A stretch of DNA of 64,000 bases, from NCBI GenBank assembly GCA_013368325.1, contig JAACJK010000002.1, forward strand, positions 992,001 through 1,056,000, written 5' to 3'. This DNA is from Ephemerocybe angulata (lineage: Eukaryota; Basidiomycota; Agaricomycetes; Agaricales; Psathyrellaceae). Position numbers and translations under genes: made by a program. Positions 11,630 to 23,632 of the stretch are shown piece by piece (position 1 is the stretch's first letter; every line of letters starts with the position of its first letter). The notes under the pieces are model-generated. The model had not been told where the DNA came from. It did no database searches and saw only the letters and a program-made list of their open reading frames with translations.

Positions 11630-12660
11630 TGCAACGGATGCGCTCGCATGCGGAAGCGAACGACGTACCGCGTACGAGTACCGTGGGCGTTGGCGGTGCG
11701 GATGCGGTCCCATGACGATGTTGGTGTGGATGTGGAAGGCGATGGTGGTGGGGCTTCTGAAGCTGAGGTCGAGGAGGGTGATGCGGAGGGAGGTATGGAT
11801 CGAGGTTCAGACGCTGCCATGAGAACGACGTTAGACGATCCACCCACATCGAAGAGAACCAGACTCACAATCCACACCATCCGACCATCCAACGCCGGAA
11901 CCCGAAAGCAGCCTTCTCCTCCATACACACCCGCCACACCCTCCCCCTCCTCAAGACCAACTCTCTCCCTCGGCTTCACGGTAATAGTAGGCGCCTTCGG
12001 CGCAGGCTTCCGTTCTCCATCGCAGCGGAGAAGCGCTCAGATTCCTGTATCCTCTCGACGGCCGGCGAGGGCGCCGAAGGCGACGAGGCCGACGGTGCGG
12101 CCGTGGGCCAGGAGGGGCGTTTCAACGCGTAGGCGGCTCGCGCCGGCTACGGTGCCGATGGTCTATAGCGCGTTCATCTTAGTGGGGGTGTTGGGGGAGG
12201 GAGAGGGGGAGATGGAACGCACCTTCAAGGAGCGCAAAACCGCCGAACTACTCCTCGCACCCAAGCGCGACGCGGGCGTCCTCACACAACACGACTACGA
12301 CGCCGCGCTTGCCTTCCTCCCCGGCATGCATCGGCACTACAATGTACGCCCTCCTCCACTCCAGATGATGTTGTATTCGAGTGTTTTGCGGTCGGGAGGG
12401 GGAATCTTTCGCGTGTTGGGATGGAGGAGGATGAGGTCAGGGTATGAGCTCACGGTTTGGGGGCGTCGGGAGGATTCGCACGATGGTGATGGACCTGCCC
12501 TCAAGTCGCTCAAAAGCCCAGCTCGTCGTCCGTCTCCAGAGTCCAGTTCTAAATGACTGAGAGGGCAGCTTCAGCGAAAATGGGGTATCATCCTGAATAT
12601 TCGAGCGATACTCTCGATTACGTATCGATCGCGACGTGTAGATAGGAAGGAGTCCGGACC
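11630..12660 (-). pseudogene. Scrambled copy of the 39213-40213 hypothetical gene, with an internal micro-inversion
   Basis: On the minus strand, 12660-12365 matches the 5' flank and first codons of the gene at 39213. From 12165 down to about 11650 it matches that gene's second exon, including ACCATCGGCACCGTAGCCGGC just after a splice acceptor and CATGGGACCGCATCCGCAC. The segment between, about 12209-12363, carries the rest of exon 1 and the splice donor on the plus strand, so it is flipped in place. No continuous protein can result. The long plus-strand frame over 11624-12556 is antisense to the former coding sequence and is not taken as a gene. Confidence 0.78.
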
Positions 12661-13089
12661 AGAGTAACATTTTCTAGGTACGTCGCGATAGACTCAACTC
12701 GACATCCTTTCTAATCTTCGCACTCCCCTCGTTGAAGTCCGAGTCCCAGATACAGAGAGAATGTCCTAACTGAATCTCTCCGCCCGAGCGTGGCTCACCC
12801 GATGGATTTCCACTCAAGACGATGACCGGCATAACCCTCGACATTCCTTCCCCTCTCATCTTCCCTGCCCGAATCCCCCTCACACAAATAACCCGCCTAA
12901 AGTTCTTGTAGATAGTCGCGGTAGCCTTTCTCTCTCGAGAAAGTATACGCTAGGCGCAGGAGGTACCAGAGGAGCGAGTGGGAGGGCGCGATATGGAGCA
13001 GGACAAAACGGCGGCGGATGCGATGTTGGGCTGAAGGTGCGTGTGTATTTCTTCCCCGTGCGCGCCCCCTAGCGTCTTCGAGCTATGGT

Positions 13090-13310
13090 GGTATGCACAC
13101 TACCATTCGCCACACCTCCATCCCTACCTCCCTCCCGACCTCTATCCCCCCCTCCATCCGTCCCTCCATCCATCCATCCCTTCATCGATGTACAATTCGT
13201 ACAAACCCAGCCCGCCCAACCTCCCCATCCATGTATAACTCCAGCTCGCTCACACCTCCCAAACCCATCCATCCACACATCCCAACCCCATCCCCCTTCC
13301 ACCTTCCCCA
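13090..13310. repeat. CCATCC-rich low-complexity tract
   Basis: The plus strand is pyrimidine-rich, with many repeats of CCATCCATCC, CCTCCCTC and similar. A purine-rich counterpart lies at about 38150-38500, as expected because 11.6-13.6 kb is an inverted duplicate of 37.9-40.2 kb. ORFs predicted here are compositional artefacts. Confidence 0.7.
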
Positions 13311-13459
13311 GACCGACCCCACTCCCCATCCGCCCATCGCTCCCACCGATCGACCGACCCACCGTCGCACCCGTTCACGCACACAACCACGATCGGCGAC
13401 TTGACACACCAGCGTCCTTCCTCTACCGGTGCGACCCGGGAGAATGTCACTGTGTCTGG

Positions 13460-13636
13460 TGGGCATTGGGGAATTGAGTCGGAGGATCATCGCAAGGTAC
13501 GTCTTGACATAACGACGTGCTTCCTCTACGCGGCGTGCATCCTCCACAAGGTATGACAAACTTCGAACGCCCAAGAGGATATCACCGCGCCCGGAGGGCA
13601 TTGGGGGATTGAGTCGGAGGATCGTTGCAAGGTAAG
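13460..13636 (+). repeat. Local direct repeat of about 45 bp
   Basis: GGGCATTGGGGAATTGAGTC followed by GGAGGATCATCGCAAGGTA (13466-13502) recurs with few changes at 13597-13635. The two units are about 130 bp apart. Function unknown. Confidence 0.6.
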
Positions 13637-13639
13637 TCT

Positions 13640-14007
13640 CTCCGTCGCTGCTGTGCCATAGGAATATCGCCCATTTTTACGCTCATCCTTCCAAGACGGG
13701 TTCACTTTTCAAAATCCGCCGAGTTCGCGCTCGGGGTAAACCTCAGACCGCGTGTAAGTCGGGTGAGGTGCGCCGGCCGCATTGCATCCTGGTGAACATT
13801 CGACAGAGGGGCGTTCATTCGCTCGTTCTTTCGTAAACTCGAGCTCGAAATCGGCGAAATCGACCGGAAATCGACCCGAACTCAGCTGAAAATCTGTAAT
13901 GTGAAACAGGCTAATATTGGATACTAGCAATGGTGGGAATTCATAACAGGTTTGTTACTACAAGGACCACGAAGGTCAGATCGCCTGTCAGTGGCCGGAC
14001 GCGCCCA
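13640..14007. other. Spacer with no recognised gene
   Basis: Lies between the duplicated low-complexity block and the 3' end of the kinase gene on the minus strand. No coding or RNA feature could be supported. Confidence 0.45.
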
Positions 14008-14154
14008 TCAAGATACAGGAGAGCTACCGAAGGAGGCCGAGCGATGACCCTTTGCAGGTGTAGCATCGAGGTCTTCCTCCGCTTTCCTCTTGTTGGCGCT
14101 TTTGCGTGGGGTCCCAGGGAAGAAGCTGGGCGAAGGGGTAGAGGCTGACGAATC

Positions 14155-16462
14155 CTAAGGGAAACGCGAACGACGAGGAGCTTCTCCCAGTTTTTCGAGC
14201 GTCTCCAGCGCCACGTCGAATAACCCAATGATATCATGGTACTGATAATGAACCTTGGTGTAAAGGTCTTCGAGCATCGTGGATTGGACCGCATAGTTTT
14301 CTTTCCAGCGACACTTGAGTTTCGCCTCTGTGCGGTCGAAGATATAGGCCCGGAAGTTCTCGCCTAGGGCCACAGTAGCCTCGCTCCAGAATACCGGGAC
14401 CCCACGGCGGGCGGGGCCTTCAAGAGTAAGATAAAACTGCTTGCTGTTGGACGCGTCGAGCGCATCGGGGTTTTCGAACCGTCCGAGAACTGACTTGGGG
14501 TTAAACGCATTGGCGACCGGACTGTCCACACCGTCGTAGCCATGGAGAAGGTGACACAATACCCAGAAAAAGGACTCCAAATCATCAAGGTAATCGTGGG
14601 CGATCCGGACGAGATCCTCTTCGTCACTGCCGTTCCTCAGGATGGAGAGAGATTGATACAAGTAGGTTCCCTGTTGGTTAATCAAGTCAATAAAAGTCAC
14701 CTTAAGTGAGTACAAGGGAGTCGCGTACCGCCTGAACCTCAGACACCTCGCGCGCGGTCGCAGTATTCCCAGTCAAGATTGCCATTTCGAGGTCGATGAG
14801 TACTCCGCGGCGACCGACAGGTGCGCTAGGTTCGCCGATGAGGATGTTATCGATTGATACATCTCTATGCAGTATCCCCGCCTGAAGAAGATCCCAATGA
14901 CCTGTAGGAAGATCATTAGTTTACAAAAGCGAAATAAATAGTGGAAGATGCATACCCTGAATTGCGTCCCGGATCGCGACAAGAGCTTGACGCTGAGATG
15001 TAAACTTATGGAGGGGGGCGCCATAACACTCCATGGTCAACCTGCACATCGTGCGCTTATAAAGATCGGGCGAAGCAAAGTCGAAGGCGTTGGTACGGAG
15101 TGTCTTCGTTTGAAAACGGTCGTCCTCCACGGCCAGCATCTGAGCGACACCCGCCATGCCCTTTGCGCGCTCCAGAAACGTGTACTCGGGCACCTGCGCA
15201 TCCGTTCGCCATGCATCTTTAATCAGAATGCGTCTCCCAGCTTTGTCTTTTGGGAACCAGCAAACCGTTCCCGGGCCTCGCACGGAATACTTCACGAAGT
15301 AAGGTACACCCATCATCAGCTGGTGCTTGACCTTCTTCCCGGAGGTGTCTAGCGTAGCGATGGTCCCAGCAACCTTTGCTCCATTCTTAATCGTCCACTG
15401 AACGCTGGTGTCGAGGCCGAGCACGGACTCCCTGGGTGAGGAGAGACCGAGAACGAGGCGAATGAATGTGTGAGGGTCGTCATGGATGTTGAGCCAGGTG
15501 GTCTTGTAGCCGCCGCTACGGTCGCAGTGTACAAGGCGGACGCGCGTCTCAGTTAAGAGCAGCGACCTGGAGAAGATCCTGTTCAGTTGATGGAAGAATA
15601 ACTGTCTGGTTTAAACGTTAGCTTCTGAGCGACTGTAAGAGTATGAGTGAGCTTACCTGTTGTATACGGCCAGATGGTCGACGTCGTCTTCGCACACATC
15701 GGCGTCCAGTTTCACGTCGAAGAGGGAGGCTACGTTGTCGAAGCCAATGCCATCGCCTCCATTGGGCAGCGAGAACGAGGGTCCAGCAGCGTTGATGGCG
15801 ATGCACGGGTTGGAAGACTGTGTGCGGTCATCGAGATGCCAGAACTTGGTGTTCCGAGCATCGACGACCTCCCGAGTACCCTTCGAATGTCCAAGCTCGT
15901 CGATAATCGTCTTGATGACGCCAACAAAACGCGATGTCAAATGCATCCTCTCTTCAGAGTCGCTTGCGACGATATCGACCCAAACACGGTCTTTGAGATC
16001 ATACAGCTTCGATTTCGCGAAGAAGGCATCGATTATCCTGTCAGACGCGATGTTCTTGTAGAGATTCTTGAGGTCAGACCCCTCGACGGTATGAAGCTCG
16101 TGTAAGTCGGAGAGCGCAGCTCGTCGCTGCGCTGCGAGTATGGTCTTGATACTCTCGGTTTCCGGGTTATTTATAGGATGTGTCTCCTTGGGAGATCCTG
16201 GAGGTGGTTCGGGTCTTGATACTAAACGATGGGAGTCTGATTGGGGTGGGGTCGCGGCGACAGGAGCCGAGGGGGTAGCGCGCTGCTTAGCTGGAGCAGA
16301 CTGCTGACCCCGATTGGCGGCGGTTACCGATCGAGTTAAGGGCCTCTGGCTCGATCGTTGAAGAGCATTGGCGCTTGAAGCGTTTCCAGAGAGCCCATTC
16401 TTCGGTTGATTTGGTGCTGGCATGACGAGCAGGGTGGTCTGACTGAAAATCGGGCCTCTCAA
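14155..16462 (-). CDS. FunK1 kinase, group 1, with C-terminal tail cut by a nonsense codon
   Basis: Exons 16462-15657, 15605-14956, 14901-14729 and 14670-14155, up to 714 aa. The kinase motifs are complete: ILIKDAW, EYTFLE, HRDVSIDNIL, IDLEMA and YLDDLESFFW. In the N-terminal domain the PD motif is changed to NPCIAI, though FDVK remains. Two lesions stand out against the paralogue at 33700-36170. The ancestral start AATATGCC is now AATACGCC near 16592, and a frameshift separates that region from exon 1, so translation must begin further in, at 16462 or 16423. A TAG at 14157-14155 also ends the protein after RRSRFP. The same frame then stays open to 14008 and encodes the usual tail (FFPGTP, KRKAEEDLD, TPAK). 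It is either a shortened protein or an early pseudogene. Confidence 0.8.
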
Positions 16463-16625
16463 CGGTCGGGGCTTCGTTGTGCATTGTGTATGGCTTTGTT
16501 GCGTCCCGCGCTGGTTCAGATTGTGCTTGTAGATTGGTCTGAACTTGGGTATCAGGCGTTTCTGCGCGTAAGGTAGGCGTATTGTTGAAAGTCAGAATGA
16601 ACCAACGGTGTTCGTGATAGTGTCT

Positions 16626-16637
16626 GAACAAGCCGTG
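16626..16637 (-). promoter_or_regulatory. Group 1 FunK1 upstream box
   Basis: CACGGCTTGTTC on the minus strand, preceded by CAACCAATCAGGCGCAAG and followed by a CACTATCACGAAC stretch. It matches the box at 33643 in position relative to the ancestral, now mutated, start codon. Confidence 0.55.
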
Positions 16638-16890
16638 CTTGCGCCTGATTGGTTGAGACACGCGTGTCCCAAAATTGATGTCACTCATTTCTCACAAAAC
16701 CTCAGTTACTCAAGGTGGCGATAATTTATGGCACCACCGACTACGCCTGAGAGACCTTTCTCCCAGATTATGCAACATGAGCAACTTCGAAGGTTATCAA
16801 TGTCGGAAAGCTTGTTCCGGTCCCGTGACGAGGTCGACCCAAATTGGGCTTGATTTGCCTTGTCGTTGGTAATGTTGCGACTGTTTGACA

Positions 16891-16960
16891 TGCACGTGTT
16901 TGTTAATTTGTTAAGCGACGCGCTTTGTTGAATTCGCTTCTTTCTTTCTACCACAACATA
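16891..16960 (+). promoter_or_regulatory. Group 2 FunK1 leader box and E-box
   Basis: TGCACGTG at 16891-16898, then TTCGCTTCTTTCTTT and ACCACAACATA at 16933-16960, 17 bp before the ATG at 16978. Confidence 0.65.
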
Positions 16961-16977
16961 GGTATTTCTCAGACACA

Positions 16978-19724
16978 ATGCCAGCTCTCCCCCCACACGC
17001 CGATCCTGGGGGACTCACTCCCGAGCACGCCACTACCTCTCAGCCTCACAGTCTCCCAGACGTTGCCGAAACCCAGGGACCTCTCACAACCGAACCGCCC
17101 GCGCTTGCCATGAACGAGAATAGCCTTCACGGAGCATCGCCTGAAGGGTCGCACGATGGTACCCTGTCGCCCAGGCCTGCCTCCGAGAAACCGGAACCAC
17201 CTTGCAGTCCAGTCATAGATTCCCCCTCAGAGCTTCGGAAGTCGCAGCTGATGTTCGAATCCATGGGTGTCTGCACCCCCTTCAAAGACGACTCCCACAT
17301 CTCCACTGGGAAAATCGCCAACCAGAAGATCATACTGTCCGCTGAACTTGGCCCGATCCCCGAGGTCAAGAACACCTGGCTTCACACTATATACAGGTCA
17401 GAGGTTCTGGACAAGTCGATCGACGACTTCCTGAGGGACTCTCCACTCTACGACTCCGTGAAAAAACGCTGGGATGTTCCTGAGACCGTTGTCAAGGAAG
17501 AAGAAATGTACAAGCCATTGATGAAGATCATCAAAGCAATCCTCGAAGGCCCAGGGAAGGCGCCGCCGGGCTGCAGTGATATACGAGAAGCCGTTGACAC
17601 GCATGATGCGTGGCTCACGCACAGCGAAACTGGTACCAAAACGAGACCTGATATAGCCATTGCCGCTGCGGGTCCTTCATTCGAAGAGCCGACTTCATGG
17701 TCGAGCAAGACTGAGACCTGGGCTGATGCCAAGATCAAGCGCGTTGGCTTCAGCAACATTGCCTCTGTGTTTGATGTCAAGCGAAACAAAGGCCGCGACA
17801 AGGAGATGGAGCAGGTCGAGCAGGGTGCAATTTATAACAGGTGAGACTCCAGCATAACATGGTGCGGTTCGATTTTCCTTACTGTATTTTAGGCAAATCT
17901 TCATTCACCAGCCCAACCGCCTGTACGCCCGCTCGCTCATACTCACAGAGAACCGATACCAAGGTCTCCATTATTGTCGAAGCGGGGCATTCTACACCGA
18001 GTACCTTGACCTTCACCTCTACCCAGCTACATTCGTTCGACTCGTGTGTGGGCTCTCCTCCTATGACGAGAGAGACGTTGGATTGGATACCAACATACAG
18101 TGGAAGATTGAGGATGGACGCAAGACCAGCGGCACGATCTCCACTGTCGATGCGAATGGGGAGAAGGCCGTTTACAGCATTGAAATGAACAAACCTAGTT
18201 TCATTCGCCATGCCATCCGCGGACAAGGAACAATGTACTGGGATGCGAAGGGTTCGGATGGTGCTCGTGTCCTCATAAAGGACTCTTGGCAAGCTGACGG
18301 GAGGACGCGAGAGAGTGTTATCCTGGATCAAGCCGCGAATGTTGATGGAGCTGTGAAAGTAATCGCCCTGGAGGACAACCTCGCACATACCAGAGACTTT
18401 CGCCCGGCCAATTTCGAATTCGAGGATTTTGTGAATCGCACTTTGGCGAGGGTGACTTTGGCCTGCCCTGGCCCTTCCTTGGCCCATTTCTCGTCTAGGG
18501 TCGAAGCATTTGCAGCTATCCGCGATTCAATCAAAGGTAAGCGCTCTTTCTTGCTCGATGCTTCCTGGTACGGCCACTTACTAGTGCCCAAATGACAGGT
18601 CACCGCGACCTCCTTATCAAACAAATACTGCATAGGAATATTACCATGGAGACCATTTTGATTGTGAAGGGGGAAGGCAGCTCTCGAGGCGTTGTCTTTG
18701 ATCTTGATATGGCGCTGTGTATCACCATTAGAGGAGGAAGGCCCCCCTTGGCTCTTACGCATCGTACTGTGGGTTTTCCATACTGCTGATTTTGGTATCA
18801 CAAACTCACCGGATCTCGCTATAGGGATCAACAATTTACATGCCAATTTCCATGCTTAGAAGCTATAAGGAGAAACTGTTCAGGATCAAGTTGGCACAGG
18901 ACTATCTCGACGACCTGGAGTCATATTACTATGTTCTATCAAAGCTCATGATGGGCTTTGAAGGAGTTGGAAAGCCCGTACCCGCCGGCGACGATGAATG
19001 CTCCGTTCTGGGAGGTTGGGAGGGCCCGCCCCACTACCTGATTGCAAGGAACAAGTACAGCTACCTCCGTGGGCTGATAATCGAGCCATTCCCAGAGTTC
19101 TGGACACCCCCATGCACCAAGCTGAACGAGAAGTTTCAGAAGTATATGTTTGATCTAGCGGCGGAGAAAGATCTTATCTCGCAGATGAAGGACCCTAAAG
19201 AGAGAGGGAGACGGCTCCATAATCTTTATAACAAGATTGACTCTCACTATGAAACAATCATTGCGTACTTCGACGAGGCGGTGGAAGCGCTTGAAAAGGC
19301 TGGAGAGATCCTCCCTCCCCAGGCCTCCCCAGCTCCTACCGTCACGTTCAGCCCCCTACCATCCCTGGCAACGTCCCTCAATCCATTCAGCCAAGCGCAT
19401 GGTCTAGCGACTGGAAGCGTTCCTCATCTCACCCTCTATGGTAATGGCCAGTTTCAGTTTCCTGCTGTGCCATTCAACACCTCTACTCCGCCTCCCGGTT
19501 CGCGACTTCGCAATACCAAGCTAGCCCGTCTACCTCCGAGTCCTTCCATGCGCCCAGGAAAGGTCTACGAAGCTGTACCCCCCTTCTTTGGAAAGAGACT
19601 TGTTGCAGGTCAGAAGCGGACCTCGGAGGACGTAGAAGACGTCGAAGACAATACTTCCAAGCGCAACCGCAGGTCGGGGGCCGGAATCGGCGGAGGGTCG
19701 CTGCCTACTCTTGATGAAGAGTAA
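16978..19724 (+). CDS. FunK1-type pseudokinase, group 2
   Basis: Exons 16978-17840, 17893-18536, 18599-18768 and 18825-19724 give 858 aa with no stop or frameshift. The N-terminal domain keeps RPDIAI and VFDVK. The N-lobe lysine is present (VLIKDSW). The catalytic loop reads HRNITMETIL: the base Asp of HRD is Asn (codon 18637-18639) and the metal-binding Asn five residues on is Thr (18652-18654). The DFG equivalent FDLDMA remains. Losing both loop residues in an otherwise open gene points to a pseudokinase rather than random decay. The DRSG sequence in exon 2 is also altered to CRSG. The C-terminal tail is Pro-rich, then KRNRRSG and an acidic end. The leader matches other group 2 genes, so it is probably transcribed. 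Confidence 0.9.
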
Positions 19725-20064
19725 TGTGTGTAGAAATTGTCATCTCAGATAGTATTGGACAGCCAGCCGGAGTGCGTATGTACTATCCGTACGTATGCAC
19801 ACCCATGTTGGCCCTGCTTAACTCACTCATGCTGGACCACTTGCTGAGTTAGATAGTTGCACTGTAGATATTTACCAGCTAGATGCCTGTGTTGACCGCC
19901 CATGGAAATGTCACTGTTCATCCTACGTTACATCGCACACTGTCAGTCTCTTAAATAAAGTACAAGTTATAATCGATTTCAGGATGTTTACAGCATCATA
20001 ACTACAATAGGTAAAATCGGCTCATGAGCTACGTAGTGCAATCCGTGGATACCTTCGAACGCCT
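19725..20064. other. Convergent 3' spacer
   Basis: AT-rich spacer between two genes ending tail to tail. Presumed 3' UTRs; nothing else was seen. Confidence 0.45.
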
Positions 20065-22582
20065 TCAAGAAGCCAAGCGCATACGCTTTGTAGGCGTACC
20101 ATCGAGAACATCGTTCGATCTTCTCTTGACAGCGGCCCTGGATGGCAGGAAGGAAAAAAATGTCTCCTCTGATGGAGGGGTTGGCGGAGCCGGCTCCTCG
20201 CGGCGAGGTGATTCTCCTAATCTCCCAAGCTTCTCCAAGGTCACATCGAACAGAGCAATGATATCGGCGTAATGGCGATTAACGTTCGCATGAAGGTCTC
20301 GAAGAACCGCCGGCTCGATGTCGGCTCTATTCGGGATGCGACTCAGGAGTTTGGCCTCTGTGAGTGGATGCATATAGAGACGAAAGCTCTCGCATAGGTC
20401 CACAACAGCCTCGTTCCAGAATAACGGGATGTCAAAGAAATTGGGGCCTTCGCGCGCAATGTAGAAGTGCTTTCGAATTGAGGCGTCCAGCGGGCGAAGG
20501 TTTTCGCATTCTCCTAACAGCGACTCGGCGCTAAACGCGTCGGGAACACGCTGATTGCTGCCCTCGTAGCCGTATAGGAGGTGACACAACACCCAGAAGA
20601 ACGACTCCAAGTCATCGAGATAGTCGTGAGGTATACGAACGAGAGAACGTTCGGCTCTGCCGTTTCTCAGGATGGACGCCGATTGGTACAAGTAGGTGCC
20701 CTGTTAACGAGCCAATCTGTCAGTGCAGGTCATTGTGTGGGTTGGTTTGTCTCGTACCGCTTGATTTTCCGTAATGACACCCGCCAATGGACCGTCCGCG
20801 GTCGCAATAGCCATTTCAAGGTCGATGAGAAAGCCACGACGTCCGACGGATGCACCCTCTGCGCCGAGTAGAATGTTCCCCATCGAGACATCTCTATGCA
20901 GCAGACCCGCCTTGAGGAGGTTCCAATGACCTGCAGAGATTTGATGAGTTTGAGAGCATGGAAGATTGACGACTCAATGCGCACCTTGAATCGCATCACG
21001 GAGAGCTGAGATAGCATGGATTTGGGAACTAAATCTGTGCAGGGCCGAACCATAACACTCCATCGTCACTCGACACATCGTGCGATTATAAAAATCGGGC
21101 GAGCCAAAGTCGGGGCCTTCTGTGCGGAGAGCCTTCGTCTGAACACGGGCGTCCTCGGATGCCAAGATCTGTACGACACCCGCGAGCCCCTTCGCTTGTT
21201 CCATGAACGTGTACTCAGGTACCTGTGCGTCGGTTCGCCACGCGTCCTTGATAAGAAGTCGCTTCCCGGTCTTATCTCGGGCGAGCCAGCAGACCGTTCC
21301 AACTCCTCGAACAGTATGCGTGGCGAAGTGTGTTGCACCCATGATCAACTGGTGCTTGATTCGCTTCCCAGAGGCATCAAGCGTAGCAATAGTCCCAGCG
21401 ATCCTGATTCCGTTTTTGACTGTCCACTGAACGCTGGAGTCGAGGCCCAGCGCGGACTCCCTGGGCGAGGATAGACCAAGGATGAGACGGATAAATGTGC
21501 GCGGATTATCATGGATGTTGAGCGAGGTCGTCTTGTATCCCCCGCTGCGGTCACAGTGAACAAGGCGAACACGAGTCTCAGTCAAAAGCAGCGATCTGGA
21601 GAAGACCCGGTTCATTTGATGGAAGAACAGTTGCCTGAACGTCGTTAGCGGATGGACGAGGATGGACTGAGAGTATCAAAGTTTACCTGTTGTAGACAGC
21701 CAGTTGGTCGACGTGGTCCTCGCCCACTTCCATATCGCGCTTCACATCGAAGACGGACGCTACATTGCTAAAGCCAATGGCACGACCGCCATCGGGAAGT
21801 GAGAACGATGGTCCGGTAGCCTTGATGGCTATGCCCGGCTTGGAGGACTGCGTTCGGTCATCGAGATGCGAGAACTCGGTGTCCCGCGCATCGACAACCT
21901 CCCGAGTACCCTTAGAGTGTCCCAGCTCGTCAATGATCGTCTTGATTACGCCAAGATAAAGAGACGTCAAGTCCGCGTTGTCTTCAGTCTTCTTCGGGAT
22001 ATCGACCCAGACCTGTCGTTCGAGGTCATAGAGAGTCGATTTAGCGAGAAACGCGTCAATCCTCCTCTCAGAAACGGTATCCTTGTAGAGATCCTTGATG
22101 TCAGAGCTGTCGACGGTAAGAAGGTTGTGTAGGTCAGAGAGCGCAGCTCGTCGTTGCTCTGCGAGTTTGCTTTGGATATCTTGAGCCTTTTCGATTGTAG
22201 GCGACGCGTCCATTGGAGTTTGTGAAACTGATTCTGAGATATGGGATTTGGGTTTGTCGAAGGAAGTTGGGGCAGGGACGGGTTTCGGCTCGGGCGGAGC
22301 GCACTGTTGAGCACGATTGGCGGCAGCAAGTGATCGAGTAAACGGCCTCTTCCGGGCTTCCTGAAGATGATTTGTGGACCCAGGGTTCCCATGAGCTCTC
22401 TTCCTCGGCTGAGGCTTGGATTTGGCGCGTCGCGTTGTCTGTTGTGACTGGCTATCGCGCATTCCAGCAGTGTGTGTGTGTGTCACGTTCTCGATGCTGG
22501 CTGGTCTCGCGATTGGTTCAGAGCGTCCTTGCAAAGAGGTCTGAGGAAGAGCCGTATTGAGTCTCGTGTTTGAGGCGGACAT
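20065..22582 (-). CDS. FunK1 fungal-type protein kinase, group 1
   Basis: Exons 22582-21687, 21634-20985, 20930-20758 and 20700-20065 give 784 aa. The start MSASNTR at 22582 is preferred over an in-frame ATG at 22705, because the upstream codons overlap the conserved promoter box. The kinase motifs are LLIKDAW, EYTFME, HRDVSMGNIL and IDLEMA, so the core catalytic residues are all kept. The N-terminal domain has KPGIAI, with Gly replacing the Asp of PD, while FDVK is intact. The C-terminal tail is Arg-rich (PTKRMRLAS), a candidate nuclear signal. A (GT)n run falls inside exon 1 near 22480. Fragments derived from this type of gene lie at 10440-10640 and 26840-27125. Confidence 0.92.
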
Positions 22583-22641
22583 ATTGGGGCACGCGAAGAG
22601 GTTGTAGCAAAAATGAAAAATGGTCGATGATGGTGGTTTGA

Positions 22642-22653
22642 GAACAGGCCGTG
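22642..22653 (-). promoter_or_regulatory. Group 1 FunK1 upstream box (one mismatch)
   Basis: CACGGCCTGTTC on the minus strand, preceded by GGACCAAT and followed by CAAACCACCATCATC, about 60 bp before the ATG. Confidence 0.6.
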
Positions 22654-23272
22654 ATTGGTCCAAACGGTCGTATCCAAAAATGGACGTCTCCATCAATTTC
22701 GGCAACTCAAACCAACCGAGGAGCGCCTAACCGCGTCATGATCATATCATGCAGAAGGAAATCAGTTAAACTTGAGCGCGATGAGCAGATCAAGGCAGAC
22801 TCTAGTTGCTCAAAAATCTTGGGGGAAACACCTTGCGTCAGATATCTAAGCCATGGGTCTTCGCTACCCACCCTTGTTCACACCCGCCCACCGATGCATC
22901 TCAAGCAACTCTTTGCTGCGTTGGAAGACCATACCCACATGAGGGTGCGACGCGTCTGTATCGCCGAGGAACGGATTCTCACTCGCGATTACCACCCCGA
23001 CCACCCTTCCTCTCTACCGCACTACCAGAACCAGCTACTCTATTGGCTGCAGGCATCATGTCCTTAGATGATACTAACCTTCAAGTTGTTGCTCAGGACA
23101 CTGAGCGAATGCACGCCACAACGTTGCATCAGACAGTTGGGTCAAAGCACAGGACAAACATCCTCCTGGGCTTGTCCGTTTGATTATCCCGGCGACTTTT
23201 TGGGTGCATCAGCAGTCTGGTATATACACCGAGACATAGAGTCCCTGGCAAATATCTATATTGACCGTACAC

Positions 23273-23632
23273 AGGACCCCCGTTTATGCCTACAGAGGCC
23301 GGAGGCAGACCTTGGACAATTTGTCCGGAAATTTTTCTGGCTCGGGGAGGAAATGTCCGGAAAAGTATCCGAGATTCGGGCCTAATTTTCGATTTTTCCC
23401 TAGTGTCTAAAATATTCAGAATTGTTTGGCATTTATCGCATTTTCACCAATTTTTTCCCGCCTTCTAAAAGGCTAAAAATTTCGACAGCTTGGTCGAAAT
23501 GTCCGGGAAATTTCACCGGCCATTTTGCCAAAACGCCAAATTTTGTCCGGAATAGGGGGCCGGCATGTTTCCCAAATCCCAAATTTTTGTCCGGATCTGC
23601 CTCCGACCTCCCAGGGCATAAACGGGGGTCCT
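23273..23632. mobile_element. hAT-like MITE, 360 bp, with 8-bp target duplication
   Basis: The element begins AGGACCCCCGTTTATGCC and ends with the exact reverse complement, GGCATAAACGGGGGTCCT. The inverted repeats continue imperfectly to about 40 bp (GGAGGCAGA on both sides). It is flanked by CCGTACAC at 23265-23272 and again at 23633-23640. The duplicate segment near 50845-50860 has one CCGTACAC with no insert, in otherwise matching flanks, so it is the empty site. TGTCCGG motifs recur inside and there is no transposase frame. An 8-bp duplication is typical of hAT elements, but the superfamily call is inferred from that alone. Confidence 0.85.

Noticed and set aside
11624..12556. 310-codon plus-strand ORF
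   Set aside because: It is antisense to the scrambled second exon of the hypothetical gene; GC-rich antisense frames stay open by composition.
13018..13404. Pro/Ser-rich ORFs over the CCATCC tract
   Set aside because: Open in several frames because of the simple repeat; the mirrored tract near 38.3 kb does the same.
13460..13636. CRISPR-like repeat-spacer array
   Set aside because: Only two units with a long unequal gap, in a eukaryotic genome; a local duplication is simpler.
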